Program-made: the position numbers and the translations under genes
The notes under the pieces: model-generated
The model's input: the letters and a program-made list of their open reading frames with translations, nothing else
Databases searched by the model: none
Told to the model about the DNA's origin: nothing
Assembly (NCBI RefSeq): GCF_003121585.1
Contig: NZ_QEOO01000038.1
Location: forward strand, 1 to 64,000
Source: Nocardioides speluncae
GTDB taxonomy: Bacteria; Actinomycetota; Actinomycetes; Propionibacteriales; Nocardioidaceae
Direction: 5' to 3'
Length of the DNA: 64,000 nucleotides
Shown: piece after piece, positions 51,057 to 59,467 of the stretch
Layout of the letters: every line of letters starts with the position of its first letter
How positions within the stretch are numbered: the stretch's first letter is position 1

Positions 51057-51737
51057 GTGAGCACGGACGTCTGGCCGCGGGCCGTCATCTTCGACTTCAA
51101 CGGCACCCTCTCCGACGACGAGCCCCTCTTGTACCGCGTCTTCTCGGAGCTGTTCATGGCCCGGCTCGGCTGGGATCTGACCGAGGGCGACTACTTCGCG
51201 GACCTGGCCGGCCTGAGCGACCGCGAGATCATCGAGCGGGGCGTATCGCGCGCGGGCCGCCACACGGCCAACGGTCTGGTGGACGAGCTCCTCCTCGAGC
51301 GCAGCAGGCGGTACGCCGCGCTGGTCGCGGAGGAGAACCCGGTCCGGGCCGACACCCGTGAGCTGGTGGCCGCACTGGCTGCGACCGGCCGGTCGGTCGC
51401 GATCACCACCGGCGCCCAGCGGGCCGACGTCGAGCTGGTCCTGTCGCGGATCCCGGAGGGGCGTCACTTCCGGGTCGTGGTCACCGAGGAGGACGTCGAT
51501 CGCGGGAAGCCGGACCCGCAGGGCTTCCTGCTGGCCGCCGCCGCCCTCGGCGTCGCTCCCGCGGACACGGTCGTCCTGGAGGACTCAGTCGCCGGGATCC
51601 GAGCCGCCCGGGCCGCGGGGATGACCGTCCTGGCCGTGGCCGGCACCCGGCCGGCCGCCGAGCTGGCCGCCGAAGGCGTCACCGTGGTCGAGCGGCTCGA
51701 CCCGGGACTGCTTGACCGATTCCAGTTCGCAGACTGA
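51057..51737 (+). CDS. HAD-superfamily hydrolase
   Basis: 226 residues of the beta-phosphoglucomutase/phosphonatase-like HAD group: motif I FDFNGTLSDDE with Asn in the second position usually held by Asp, motif II TTGAQRADVELV (Thr), motif III GKPDPQGF (Lys) and motif IV VLEDSVAGI. The Asn variant occurs in a minority of HAD proteins. GTG start. The 3' end overlaps the convergent GntR gene by 59 bases. Together with the kinase it suggests phosphorylation then dephosphorylation of an intermediate. Confidence 0.82.
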   Translation: MSTDVWPRAVIFDFNGTLSDDEPLLYRVFSELFMARLGWDLTEGDYFADLAGLSDREIIERGVSRAGRHTANGLVDELLLERSRRYAALVAEENPVRADTRELVAALAATGRSVAITTGAQRADVELVLSRIPEGRHFRVVVTEEDVDRGKPDPQGFLLAAAALGVAPADTVVLEDSVAGIRAARAAGMTVLAVAGTRPAAELAAEGVTVVERLDPGLLDRFQFAD

Positions 51738-52485
51738 TCCGGGACCGGTCGGCCCGGTAGAGGTCGACGGCGTGCTCCACCGGCACGCCCTCCTCGTCGT
51801 ACGACGTCCGCGTGATCCGCATCAGCGCGGCACCCGGCTGTACGCCGAGCAGCGTCGCCTCCTCCTCATCGGCGACCACCGGCTCCAGCCACTCCTGCGC
51901 GGTGTGCGGCGCGACGCCGTACTCCCGCTCCAGCAGCTTGTAGAGCGAACCTGTCAGCCGTCGCTCCAGCAGCCCCGGAAAGCGCTCGGGCGGCATCCAG
52001 GTGTGCTCGAGCGCCAGCGGCTGCCGGTCGACCAGGCGCACCCGGACAAGCAGCAGTGCCGGCGCGTCCTGGGGCAGCCAGAGCGCCTCGGCGATCTCGT
52101 GCGTCACCTCAACCGGCTCCGCGCGGACGACCCGGGCGCTCGCTCGCTTCTGGGCACGGGCCATCTGCTCGGTGAACCCGGGCAAGCCGGTCAGGTCGAC
52201 GTCGATCCGGCGCCTGCTCACGAACGTGCCACCGCCGCGGCCGCGTCGCCGGCTCACCAGCTCCCGTGACTCGAGCGCGGCCAGCGCCTGACGCAGCGTC
52301 ATCCGGCTGACGCCGAGCACCCGGGCGAGGTCCTGCTCGGACGGCAGGCGGTCCCCGTCGGCGAGCTGCCCCCGCGCTATCGCCGTCGCCAGCCAGTCCG
52401 CGATCCGAGCGTGCGCCGGCTGATCGTCGCCCTCGGGGAGGGCGGCGTCCGCGAACGGCGCCTGGTCGGCGGTCAAGATCCTCAT
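51679..52485 (-). CDS. GntR-family regulator, HutC/UTRA type
   Basis: 268 residues: N-terminal wHTH (ADGDRLPSEQDLARVLGVSR, MTLRQALAALESRELVSRRR) and a C-terminal UTRA effector domain (VRAEPVEVTHEIAEALWLPQ, WMPPERFPGLLERR, VQPGAALMRITRTSYDEEG). HutC-type regulators bind palindromic TGGTCTAGACCA-like sites; two such sites lie in this island. Most likely the repressor of the amine island. Convergent overlap with the HAD gene. Confidence 0.88.
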   Translation of the reverse strand: MRILTADQAPFADAALPEGDDQPAHARIADWLATAIARGQLADGDRLPSEQDLARVLGVSRMTLRQALAALESRELVSRRRGRGGGTFVSRRRIDVDLTGLPGFTEQMARAQKRASARVVRAEPVEVTHEIAEALWLPQDAPALLLVRVRLVDRQPLALEHTWMPPERFPGLLERRLTGSLYKLLEREYGVAPHTAQEWLEPVVADEEEATLLGVQPGAALMRITRTSYDEEGVPVEHAVDLYRADRSRISLRTGIGQAVPGRAARPR

Positions 52486-52508
52486 TGTCCGCCGACCCTA
52501 CGGCAGCA

Positions 52509-52556
52509 TCGGGTGGTCTCGACGACGGTTGCTGCGCAACCTGCTCGACCACCCGA
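52509..52556 (-). terminator. Two-stem hairpin after the permease gene
   Basis: TCGGGTGGTC (52509-52518) pairs exactly with GACCACCCGA (52547-52556), and the loop contains a second perfect stem GGTTGC/GCAACC. It starts five bases after the permease stop, in front of the GntR gene, so it is a terminator or attenuator between them. Confidence 0.7.
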
Positions 52557-52560
52557 GTGG

Positions 52561-54162
52561 CTAGTCGCCGAAGGCCTCCACCACGGCCGGGTCGATCGTT
52601 TGCTTCGGACCCGTGAACCAGTGTTTCGCCGAGACGTTCCACCAGATCGTGAGCAGCAAGAGCGCGCCCAGCGTGACGATCGGGGCGTAGTTGACGAACT
52701 TCCACTCGAACTCGTCGCGGAGCGGGTTGGCCGCCGGGGTCGCCGGCAACATCAGGTAGGCCGACACGATGAGGATCTCGGCGACGGCGATCAGGTTCAG
52801 CCACTTGTACTTGGCGCCGTTGTTCCACGAGCCGACTTCGAACCTGTCGCCGTGTCGCCAGCGAAGCCAGATCGGGATGGCGAAGGCCAGGTAGAGCCCG
52901 ATCACCGCGATCGAGGTGACCGCGTAGAAGGCCAGGGGTACCGGCGTGCCGTTGACGTCGACCTCGACCAGCGCGGGCAGCGTGAGTACGGCGCTGGCCA
53001 CGGCCACCATCACCACCGCGTTGGCGGGCACCCGCTTGGCCGTCAGCTTCTGGAAGATGCTGGCTCCAGGGACGGCGCCGTCGCGGCTGAACGCGTAGGT
53101 CATCCGGGAGGCCGAGGTCAGGCAGGACGTCGCGCAGAAGAACTGCGCCGCGGCGGAGACGAAGAGCACGAGCGTGGCCCAGTTGGTGCCCAGTGCCTCC
53201 ACGAAGATGCCCGCGACGCCGCCGCCCGCCAAGGCGTTGTCCGGCTCGCCCTGCGCGTTGTCAGGAATCGCGAAGACCACGCACAGCAGCAGGATGTACC
53301 CGCCGATCACCGAGTAGAGGATCGAGCGCCAGATCCCCTGTGCCGCTGCCTTCGAGGCCGCCGCGGTCTCCTCCGACAGGTGAGCCGAGGCGTCGAAACC
53401 GGTGATGGTGTACTGCGTGAGCAAGAAGCCGAACGGGACGATCGCGAACCAGAAGGCGAGGCTGGTCGTGCTGCCGTCGCCGTACCCGGAGTTGTTGAAC
53501 CGCTCGGTGAACACGTAGCTGAATGACTGGTGCTGGTCGGGCACGAACAGCAGGATCGCGACGATGATGGCCGCGCCCGCGACGTGCCACCACACCGAGA
53601 CGTTGTTCATGATCGCCATCAGGTGGCTGCTGAAGATGTTCAGCACTCCGGCGAGCGCGAGGACGACGACAAAGATCACGAAGACGCGGGTCAGCGAGTA
53701 GCCGTCTGCGTACCCGGTGGAAAACGTGCTGAGCGTCAGGTCGATGAAGGTCGCACAGCCGTAGGACACGCCGGCGGTGACCGCCACCAGGCCGATCAGG
53801 TTGAGCCAGCCGGTGAAGAACCCGGCCATCGGGCCACCGAGCTTCGAGGCCCACCAGTAGATGCCGCCCGAGGTCGGGTAGGCCGAGACGAGCTCGGACA
53901 TCGTAAAGCCGATGATCAGGATGAAGAGTCCCAGGATCGGCCATGACCAGGAGATTGAGATCGGGCCGCCGTTGTTGAAGCCGGCCCCGAAGTTGGTGAA
54001 GCAGCCGGCGAGGATCGAGATGATCGAGAATGAGATGGCGAAGTTAGAGAAGCCGGACCAGGAGCGATCCAGCTCCTGGGCATAACCGAGCTGCGCGAGT
54101 TTGAGCTCGTCCTCGGAGAGCGGGACGTCGCTCGCGGGATCGGTGGGTACGGGTTTGCTCAT
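52561..54162 (-). CDS. APC-superfamily amino-acid/amine permease
   Basis: 533 residues with about 12 spans. The N-terminal cytoplasmic part and first span (SNFAISFSIISILAGCFTNF), then GGPISISWSWPILGLFILIIG and SAYPTSGGIYWWASKLGGP are typical of the APC group that takes up amino acids, polyamines and amines such as ethanolamine or putrescine. The ATG at 54162 has CAGGAG just upstream. It lies in the island, divergent from the FadR-type regulator; the operator-like GTCTAGAC is in its promoter region. Confidence 0.88.
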   Translation of the reverse strand: MSKPVPTDPASDVPLSEDELKLAQLGYAQELDRSWSGFSNFAISFSIISILAGCFTNFGAGFNNGGPISISWSWPILGLFILIIGFTMSELVSAYPTSGGIYWWASKLGGPMAGFFTGWLNLIGLVAVTAGVSYGCATFIDLTLSTFSTGYADGYSLTRVFVIFVVVLALAGVLNIFSSHLMAIMNNVSVWWHVAGAAIIVAILLFVPDQHQSFSYVFTERFNNSGYGDGSTTSLAFWFAIVPFGFLLTQYTITGFDASAHLSEETAAASKAAAQGIWRSILYSVIGGYILLLCVVFAIPDNAQGEPDNALAGGGVAGIFVEALGTNWATLVLFVSAAAQFFCATSCLTSASRMTYAFSRDGAVPGASIFQKLTAKRVPANAVVMVAVASAVLTLPALVEVDVNGTPVPLAFYAVTSIAVIGLYLAFAIPIWLRWRHGDRFEVGSWNNGAKYKWLNLIAVAEILIVSAYLMLPATPAANPLRDEFEWKFVNYAPIVTLGALLLLTIWWNVSAKHWFTGPKQTIDPAVVEAFGD

Positions 54163-54216
54163 GGGCACTCCTGATGACGGATCCGGTTGGGCCACGCTAG
54201 TGGTGCAGATCACAAG

Positions 54217-54227
54217 AGGTCTAGACT
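54217..54227. promoter_or_regulatory. AGGTCTAGACT operator-like site, permease/FadR divergent region
   Basis: GTCTAGAC palindrome at 54219-54226, the same core as at 51042-51049, lying 55 bases before the permease start codon and 67 bases before the FadR gene. Two copies in the two divergent promoter regions of one island support one regulator. Confidence 0.7.
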
Positions 54228-54257
54228 TAAAAAGCAAAAAGGTTTGAAACCCGACCA

Positions 54258-54286
54258 TTGACACTTAGGGTCCTCCAGCGCAGACT
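54258..54286 (+). promoter_or_regulatory. Candidate promoter of the FadR-type regulator
   Basis: TTGACA at 54258-54263, then a 17-base spacer to CAGACT at 54281-54286, directly before the GTG at 54294. The -35 is consensus, the -10 weak. A leaderless start would follow. Confidence 0.45.
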
Positions 54287-54293
54287 CTTGCCC

Positions 54294-55037
54294 GTGTCCG
54301 AGGGGTCCCTGTCAGCAGCGCAGCAAGCAGCGCCGCTGACCGACGTGGTGCTCCGCCCGGTCCGTGGACACCACGCGTTCGAGGCCTGTGTGGAGCAGCT
54401 CGCCACCGCGATCAGGCTCGGCCTCTATCCGCCCGGCAGCCCGCTCCCGGCCGAGCGCGAGCTCGCCGAACGGCTGCAGGTCTCCCGCAGCACCCTGCGG
54501 GAGGCGATGACCGCGCTCCGCGCGACCAACATGATCGAGACCCGACGCGGCCGCGGTGGCGGCACGATCGTGACCTACTCCCCCGTCTCGCCGGCGAAGG
54601 GCGCGGTCCCGCACGGCGACCGGGAGGACGCCCTCGACGCTCTGGTCTTCCGGCGCGTGGTGGAGGGCGGTGCCGCCGCGGCGGCGGCGCGGCGAACGCT
54701 GACCGACGAAGAGCGGGCCCTGCTCACCGACGCCCACGACGCGGTGGCCGGGGCGACCGACCCGGCCGTGCACCGTCAGGCCGACTCGCGGTTCCACCTC
54801 GCGGTCGCGACCCTGAGCGGCTCCCCCAGGCTGGTCGACGCCGTGACCAGTGCCCAGTCGGCGCTGCACGAGATGCTCATCCAGATCCCGCTGCTCGAGG
54901 TCAACCGCGAGCACTCCGACCGCCAGCACCGGACGCTCCTCCGCGCCGTCCTGCGCGGCGACGCCAACCAGGCCAGGCGGGTCATGGAACAGCACTGCGA
55001 CGACACCGCGGCCCTCCTCCGAGGCCTGCTCCACTGA
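54294..55037 (+). CDS. FadR-subfamily GntR transcriptional regulator
   Basis: 247 residues. N-terminal wHTH (YPPGSPLPAERELAERLQVS, RSTLREAMTALRATNMIETR) followed by GRGGGTIVTYSP and an all-helical FCD effector domain (RRVVEGGAAAAAARRTLTDE, DSRFHLAVATLSG, EHSDRQHRTLLRAV). The GTG at 54294 is preferred because the TTG further upstream is the promoter -35. Heads the operon with the GS-like ligase. Second regulator of the island. Confidence 0.87.
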   Translation: MSEGSLSAAQQAAPLTDVVLRPVRGHHAFEACVEQLATAIRLGLYPPGSPLPAERELAERLQVSRSTLREAMTALRATNMIETRRGRGGGTIVTYSPVSPAKGAVPHGDREDALDALVFRRVVEGGAAAAAARRTLTDEERALLTDAHDAVAGATDPAVHRQADSRFHLAVATLSGSPRLVDAVTSAQSALHEMLIQIPLLEVNREHSDRQHRTLLRAVLRGDANQARRVMEQHCDDTAALLRGLLH

Positions 55038-55071
55038 TCGCGATGAGCCACGATGCACCGAGGGAGACCCG

Positions 55072-56439
55072 ATGACGCTCCGCAACGAACGCCACCTGAG
55101 CATGGACGGTCTGCTCACGCGGATCCGCTCCGGCGAGGTCGACACGGTTGTCGTGGCGTTCACCGACATGCAGGGGCGGCTGCAGGGCAAGCGTCTGCAC
55201 GGGCGCTACTTCGCCGACCACGTCGCAGGCCACGGAACCGAGGGCTGCAACTACCTGCTGGCGGTCGACGTCGAGATGAACACCGTCGACGGCTACGCGA
55301 TCTCGTCGTGGGAGCGCGGGTACGGCGACATGGAGTTCGTGCTCGACCCCGCGACGATCCGGCTGCTCACCCACCTGCCGGCGACCGCGATGATCCAATG
55401 CGATCTCGAGTGGACCGACCACACTCCGGTGCTGCAGTCGCCGCGCTCCATCCTGCGCCGCCAGCTGGACCGGACCGCCCAACATGGCTGGTCCGCGCTC
55501 GCGGGCACCGAGCTGGAGTTCATCGCCTTCCGCGACACCTTCGAGGAGGCCTGGGACCGCGGCTACCGCGACCTCACCCCGGCCAACCAGTACAACGTCG
55601 ACTACTCGATCGTCGGGACCACGCGCGTGGAGCCGCTGCTGCGCGACATCCGCAATCACATGTACGCCGCCGGCATGAACGTCGAGGGCGCCAAGGGCGA
55701 GTGCAACCCCGGTCAGCACGAGATCGGCTTCCTGTACGACGACGCACTGGTCACCGCCGACAACCACGCGGTCTACAAGACCGCGGCCAAGGAGATCGCC
55801 GCCCAGCACGGCATGTCGGTGACCTACATGGCCAAGTACAACCAGCGCGAGGGCAGCTCTTGCCACATCCACCTGTCGCTGCGCGGCCGGGACGGCTCAC
55901 TGGTGTTCTGGGACGAGGAGAACGGCACCCGGTCCAAGCTCTACGACCACTTCGTCGCCGGCGTGCTGGCCACGACCGCGGACTTCACGCTGCTCTACTC
56001 CCCGAACATCAACTCCTACAAGCGCTTCGCCAGCGCCTCGTTCGCGCCGACCACGATCGCCTGGGGCGAGGACAACCGCACCTGCGCGGTGCGGCTGGTC
56101 GGCAAGGGTCCGGCCGCCCGGATGGAGAACCGGGTGCCCGGCGCGGACGTCAACCCGTACCTCGCGCTGGCCGCGATGATCGCCGGCGGACTGCACGGTA
56201 TCGAGAACGAGCTGCCGCTCCAGGACGAGCTGGTCGGCAACGCCTACGCGTCCGACCTGCCCAAGGTGCCGCACCACATGCGGGCCGCGCGCGACACCTT
56301 CGCGGGCTCCGCGATCGCGCGTGCCGCTCTTGGCGACGAGGTCGTCGACCACTACGTCAACATGGCCGAGGTCGAGCTCACGGCGTACGACGAGACCGTG
56401 ACCGACTGGGAGCTCCGCCGCGGATTCGAAAGGCTCTGA
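55072..56439 (+). CDS. Glutamine-synthetase-like ligase (gamma-glutamyl amine ligase type)
   Basis: 455 residues, short N-terminal beta-Grasp-like part and a GS catalytic domain: TELEFIAFRDTFEEAW, GAKGECNPGQHEIGF, KYNQREGSSCHIHLSL with the metal and substrate residues, NINSYKRFASASFAPTTIAW and ENRVPGADVNPYLALAA. Relatives include gamma-glutamylputrescine synthetase (PuuA) and the polyamine/ethanolamine enzymes GlnA3/GlnA4 of Streptomyces. The usual adenylylation tyrosine segment is not evident. Followed directly by the aldehyde dehydrogenase. Most likely glutamylates an amine, not ammonia. Confidence 0.87.
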   Translation: MTLRNERHLSMDGLLTRIRSGEVDTVVVAFTDMQGRLQGKRLHGRYFADHVAGHGTEGCNYLLAVDVEMNTVDGYAISSWERGYGDMEFVLDPATIRLLTHLPATAMIQCDLEWTDHTPVLQSPRSILRRQLDRTAQHGWSALAGTELEFIAFRDTFEEAWDRGYRDLTPANQYNVDYSIVGTTRVEPLLRDIRNHMYAAGMNVEGAKGECNPGQHEIGFLYDDALVTADNHAVYKTAAKEIAAQHGMSVTYMAKYNQREGSSCHIHLSLRGRDGSLVFWDEENGTRSKLYDHFVAGVLATTADFTLLYSPNINSYKRFASASFAPTTIAWGEDNRTCAVRLVGKGPAARMENRVPGADVNPYLALAAMIAGGLHGIENELPLQDELVGNAYASDLPKVPHHMRAARDTFAGSAIARAALGDEVVDHYVNMAEVELTAYDETVTDWELRRGFERL

Positions 56440-56442
56440 CCG

Positions 56443-57798
56443 ATGACCACCCACCTCGTCCTCAACCCCGCCACCGCCCAGCCGGTGACCGAGGTCCGGC
56501 TGACCACCCTCGACGAGGCCGACGCCGCGATCGAACGCGCGCACGACGCGTTCCCGGCCTGGCGCGCTGTCGCTCCCGGCGAGCGAGCCATGCTGCTGCG
56601 CCACTTCGCGACCGTGGTGGACGACCACATCGAGGAGCTCGCCGAGCTCGAGGTGCGCAACGCCGGCCACACCTGGGGCAACGCCCGCTGGGAGGCTGGC
56701 AACGTCCGCGACTGCCTCAACTACTATTCGGCGGCGCCGGAGCGGATGTTCGGGCGTCAGATCCCGGTGGCGGGCGGTGTCGACCTCACCTTCCACGAGC
56801 CGCTCGGCGTGGTCGGCGTGATCGTGCCGTGGAACTTCCCGATGCCGATCGCCGGATGGGGGTTCGCGCCGGCGCTCGCCGCCGGCAACTGCGTGGTGCT
56901 CAAGCCCGCGGAGCTGACTCCCCTGACCGCGATCCGGCTCGGCGAGCTGGCCCTGGAGGCCGGGCTGCCCGAAGGCGTGCTGACGGTGCTGCCCGGCAAG
57001 GGCTCGGTGGTCGGCGAGCGCTTCGTCACCCACCCGCTGGTGCGCAAGGTCTGCTTCACCGGGTCCACCGAGGTCGGCAAGAAGATCATGGCCGGCTGTG
57101 CGGACCAGGTGAAGCGGGTGACGCTCGAGCTGGGCGGCAAGAGCGCCAACGTCGTCTTCGCGGACGCCGACCTGAAGGCGGCGGCCGCCACTGCGCCGTA
57201 CGCCGTCTTCGACAACGCGGGCCAGGACTGCTGCGCCCGCTCCCGGATCCTCGTCGAGCGCACGGCGTACGACGAGTTCCTGTCGCTGCTGGAGCCGGCC
57301 GTCATCGGACTGCGCGTGCTGGACCCGACCGACGAGGCCAGTGAGATGGGGCCGCTGATCTCGGCCCAGCAGCGGGCCTCGGTGCTCGGCTACCTCGACG
57401 ACGCGAAGGTCGCGTTCGCGGGCTCGGCGCCCGGTGGCGACGGCTTCTGGGTGCCCCCGACGGTGGTGCTGAGCGACGATCCCGCCGAGCGGGTCTGGCG
57501 CGAGGAGGTGTTCGGGCCAGTCGTGGCGGTGATGCCGTTCGACGACGAGGCGGACGCCGTCGCGCTGGCCAACGACACCGAGTACGGCCTGTCCGGCTCG
57601 ATCTACACCCGCGACCTCGGCCGAGGACTGCGGGTCGCGCGCGCCGTGGAGGCCGGCAACCTCAGCGTGAACTCCCACTCCTCGGTCCGCTACTGGACGC
57701 CGTTCGGCGGCTACAAGCAATCCGGCCTCGGCCGCGAGCTCGGCCCGGACGCGCCGAACGCGTTCACCGAGGAGAAGAACGTCTTCATCGCCCACTGA
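56443..57798 (+). CDS. Aldehyde dehydrogenase (NAD(P)-dependent, PuuC-like)
   Basis: 451 residues, a little shorter than typical (about 490). Active-site features: LGVVGVIVPWNFPMPI, the glutamate in VTLELGGKSAN (residue 229) and the catalytic cysteine in AGQDCCARSR (Cys 263 by alignment). C-terminal VWREEVFGPVVAVM and NSHSSVRYWTPFGGYKQSG. Fits oxidation of a gamma-glutamyl aminoaldehyde in an amine pathway. Three bases after the ligase. Confidence 0.9.
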   Translation: MTTHLVLNPATAQPVTEVRLTTLDEADAAIERAHDAFPAWRAVAPGERAMLLRHFATVVDDHIEELAELEVRNAGHTWGNARWEAGNVRDCLNYYSAAPERMFGRQIPVAGGVDLTFHEPLGVVGVIVPWNFPMPIAGWGFAPALAAGNCVVLKPAELTPLTAIRLGELALEAGLPEGVLTVLPGKGSVVGERFVTHPLVRKVCFTGSTEVGKKIMAGCADQVKRVTLELGGKSANVVFADADLKAAAATAPYAVFDNAGQDCCARSRILVERTAYDEFLSLLEPAVIGLRVLDPTDEASEMGPLISAQQRASVLGYLDDAKVAFAGSAPGGDGFWVPPTVVLSDDPAERVWREEVFGPVVAVMPFDDEADAVALANDTEYGLSGSIYTRDLGRGLRVARAVEAGNLSVNSHSSVRYWTPFGGYKQSGLGRELGPDAPNAFTEEKNVFIAH

Positions 57799-57855
57799 CT
57801 GGCCCACCTGGACGGGCCCACCACGACAAGATCAATGGAAAGAGAGCATCAGCTG

Positions 57856-58635
57856 ATGGCAGGACGCATCGAAGGCAAGACCGCTGTCGTGACCGGCGGC
57901 TGCTCGGGCATCGGCCTGGCGACGGTACGCCGGTTCGTCGAGGAGGGCGCGCGTGTGGTCATCGGCGACCTGGACAGCGCCCGTGGCAAGGAGGTCGTCG
58001 AGGAGCTCGGCGGCGCCGAGGTCGCGACGTACGTCCAGTGCGACGTGACCAGCAAGGAGGACGTGGACCGGCTGTTCGCGACGGCGAAGCAGACCTACGG
58101 CTCGGTCGACATCGCCTTCAACAACGCTGGCATCTCGCCGCCCGAGGACGACTCCATCCTCGACACCGACCTGGACGCCTGGCGCAAGGTGCAGGAGGTC
58201 AACCTGACCAGCGTCTACCTGTGCTGCAAGGCGGCGCTGCCGTACATGCTCGACCAGAAGTCCGGCTCGATCATCAACACCGCCTCGTTCGTGGCGGTGA
58301 TGGGCGCCGCGACCTCGCAGATCTCCTACTCCGCGTCCAAGGGCGGGGTGCTGTCGATGTCCCGCGAGCTCGGCGTGCAGTTCGCCCGCGAGGGCGTCCG
58401 GGTCAACGCGCTGTGCCCCGGCCCGGTCAACACCCCGCTGCTACAGGAGCTGTTCGCGAAGGACCCCGAGCGCGCGGCACGCCGCCTGGTGCACGTGCCG
58501 ATGGGCCGGTTCGCCGAGCCCGAGGAGATGGCGAACGCCGTGCTCTTCCTCGCCTCCGACGAGTCGAGCTTCATCACCGCGAACACGTTCCTGGTCGACG
58601 GCGGCATCTCCGGCGCGTACGTCACGCCGCTGTGA
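57856..58635 (+). CDS. Short-chain dehydrogenase/reductase
   Basis: 259 residues, classical SDR: cofactor motif VVTGGCSGIGLA (residues 11-22), NAG turn (DIAFNNAGISPPEDDS), and YSASKGGV with the catalytic Tyr and Lys. ATG at 57856 has a GGAAAGAGAG site; the frame could start 7 codons earlier. Part of the island operon; the substrate could be an alcohol/ketone step after the aldehyde dehydrogenase. Confidence 0.88.
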   Translation: MAGRIEGKTAVVTGGCSGIGLATVRRFVEEGARVVIGDLDSARGKEVVEELGGAEVATYVQCDVTSKEDVDRLFATAKQTYGSVDIAFNNAGISPPEDDSILDTDLDAWRKVQEVNLTSVYLCCKAALPYMLDQKSGSIINTASFVAVMGAATSQISYSASKGGVLSMSRELGVQFAREGVRVNALCPGPVNTPLLQELFAKDPERAARRLVHVPMGRFAEPEEMANAVLFLASDESSFITANTFLVDGGISGAYVTPL

Positions 58636-59330
58636 CGCTGCCGGTCATCGGGCTCACCACCTACCGCGAGACCGCGGCCTGGGGGGTCTGGAACCAGCGG
58701 GCCGACGTGCTGCCGGCGCAGTACGCCCGGATCGTCGAGGCCGCGGGGGCGCTGCCCGTCCTGCTGCCGGCCGTCGACACCGCTGACGCCGCCCAGCAGG
58801 TGGTCGCCCGGCTGGACGGGCTGATCGTCTCGGGCGGCGCCGACCTCGACCCCAGCCGGTACGGCGCCACCCCGCACCCCCGCACCGCCGCCTGGCGGCC
58901 CGAGCGCGACACCTGGGAGCTCGCGCTCCTGGACGCCGCAGAGGAGGCCGGGCTGCCGGTGCTCGGCGTCTGCCGCGGGATGCAGCTGATGGCGGTCCGC
59001 GGCGGCGGCGCCCTCGACCAGCACACGCCCGACCTGATCGGAGACGACCGGCACAGCCCGGGTGGCGACGCGTTCGGGACGATCCCGGTGACCACGGTCG
59101 CCGGCACCCGGGTCGCCTCCCTGGTCGGCGAGGCCGTGGACGTGCGCTGCCACCACCACCAGTCGGTGCGCACCCATCCGGGGTTCGTCGCCGCGGCGTT
59201 TGCCGCCGACGGCACCCTCGAGGCGATGGAGGCTCCGGGCGGGCGGTTCTGCGTAGCCGTGCAGTGGCACCCTGAGACGCTGCCGGACGACGGCCTGCTC
59301 GCCGGACTGGTGGCCGCGGCCAGCCGCTGA
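58632..59330 (+). CDS. C26-type gamma-glutamyl hydrolase (PuuD-like)
   Basis: 232 residues. A class-I glutamine-amidotransferase-like hydrolase: GLIVSGGADLDPSRYG, the nucleophile in LGVCRGMQLMAV, and the catalytic His in VAVQWHPETLP. This is the layout of PuuD, which frees GABA or another acid from its gamma-glutamyl group. GTG start overlapping the SDR stop (GTGA). Supports a gamma-glutamyl pathway: ligase, dehydrogenase, hydrolase in order. Confidence 0.9.
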   Translation: MTLPVIGLTTYRETAAWGVWNQRADVLPAQYARIVEAAGALPVLLPAVDTADAAQQVVARLDGLIVSGGADLDPSRYGATPHPRTAAWRPERDTWELALLDAAEEAGLPVLGVCRGMQLMAVRGGGALDQHTPDLIGDDRHSPGGDAFGTIPVTTVAGTRVASLVGEAVDVRCHHHQSVRTHPGFVAAAFAADGTLEAMEAPGGRFCVAVQWHPETLPDDGLLAGLVAAASR

Positions 59331-59364
59331 GGAATGTGACGGCAGCGCCGGATGGGGTTCGTCC

Positions 59365-59432
59365 GTTGGTGATCCAAGTGTGTCAGAACAGCTCGCTCTG
59401 GTGGCACACCTGGATCACCAACCGGGGAACCC
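59365..59432. terminator. Long hairpin after the gamma-glutamyl hydrolase gene
   Basis: GTTGGTGATCCA (59365-59376) pairs with TGGATCACCAAC near 59410-59421, and the pairing continues inward with a small bulge to CAGA/TCTG around a short loop. It stands after the hydrolase operon and before a separate gene, so it is probably the terminator. Confidence 0.65.
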
Positions 59433-59467
59433 GGCGGTCGGACGGCGGCCGCCAGTACGGTTGGGCG

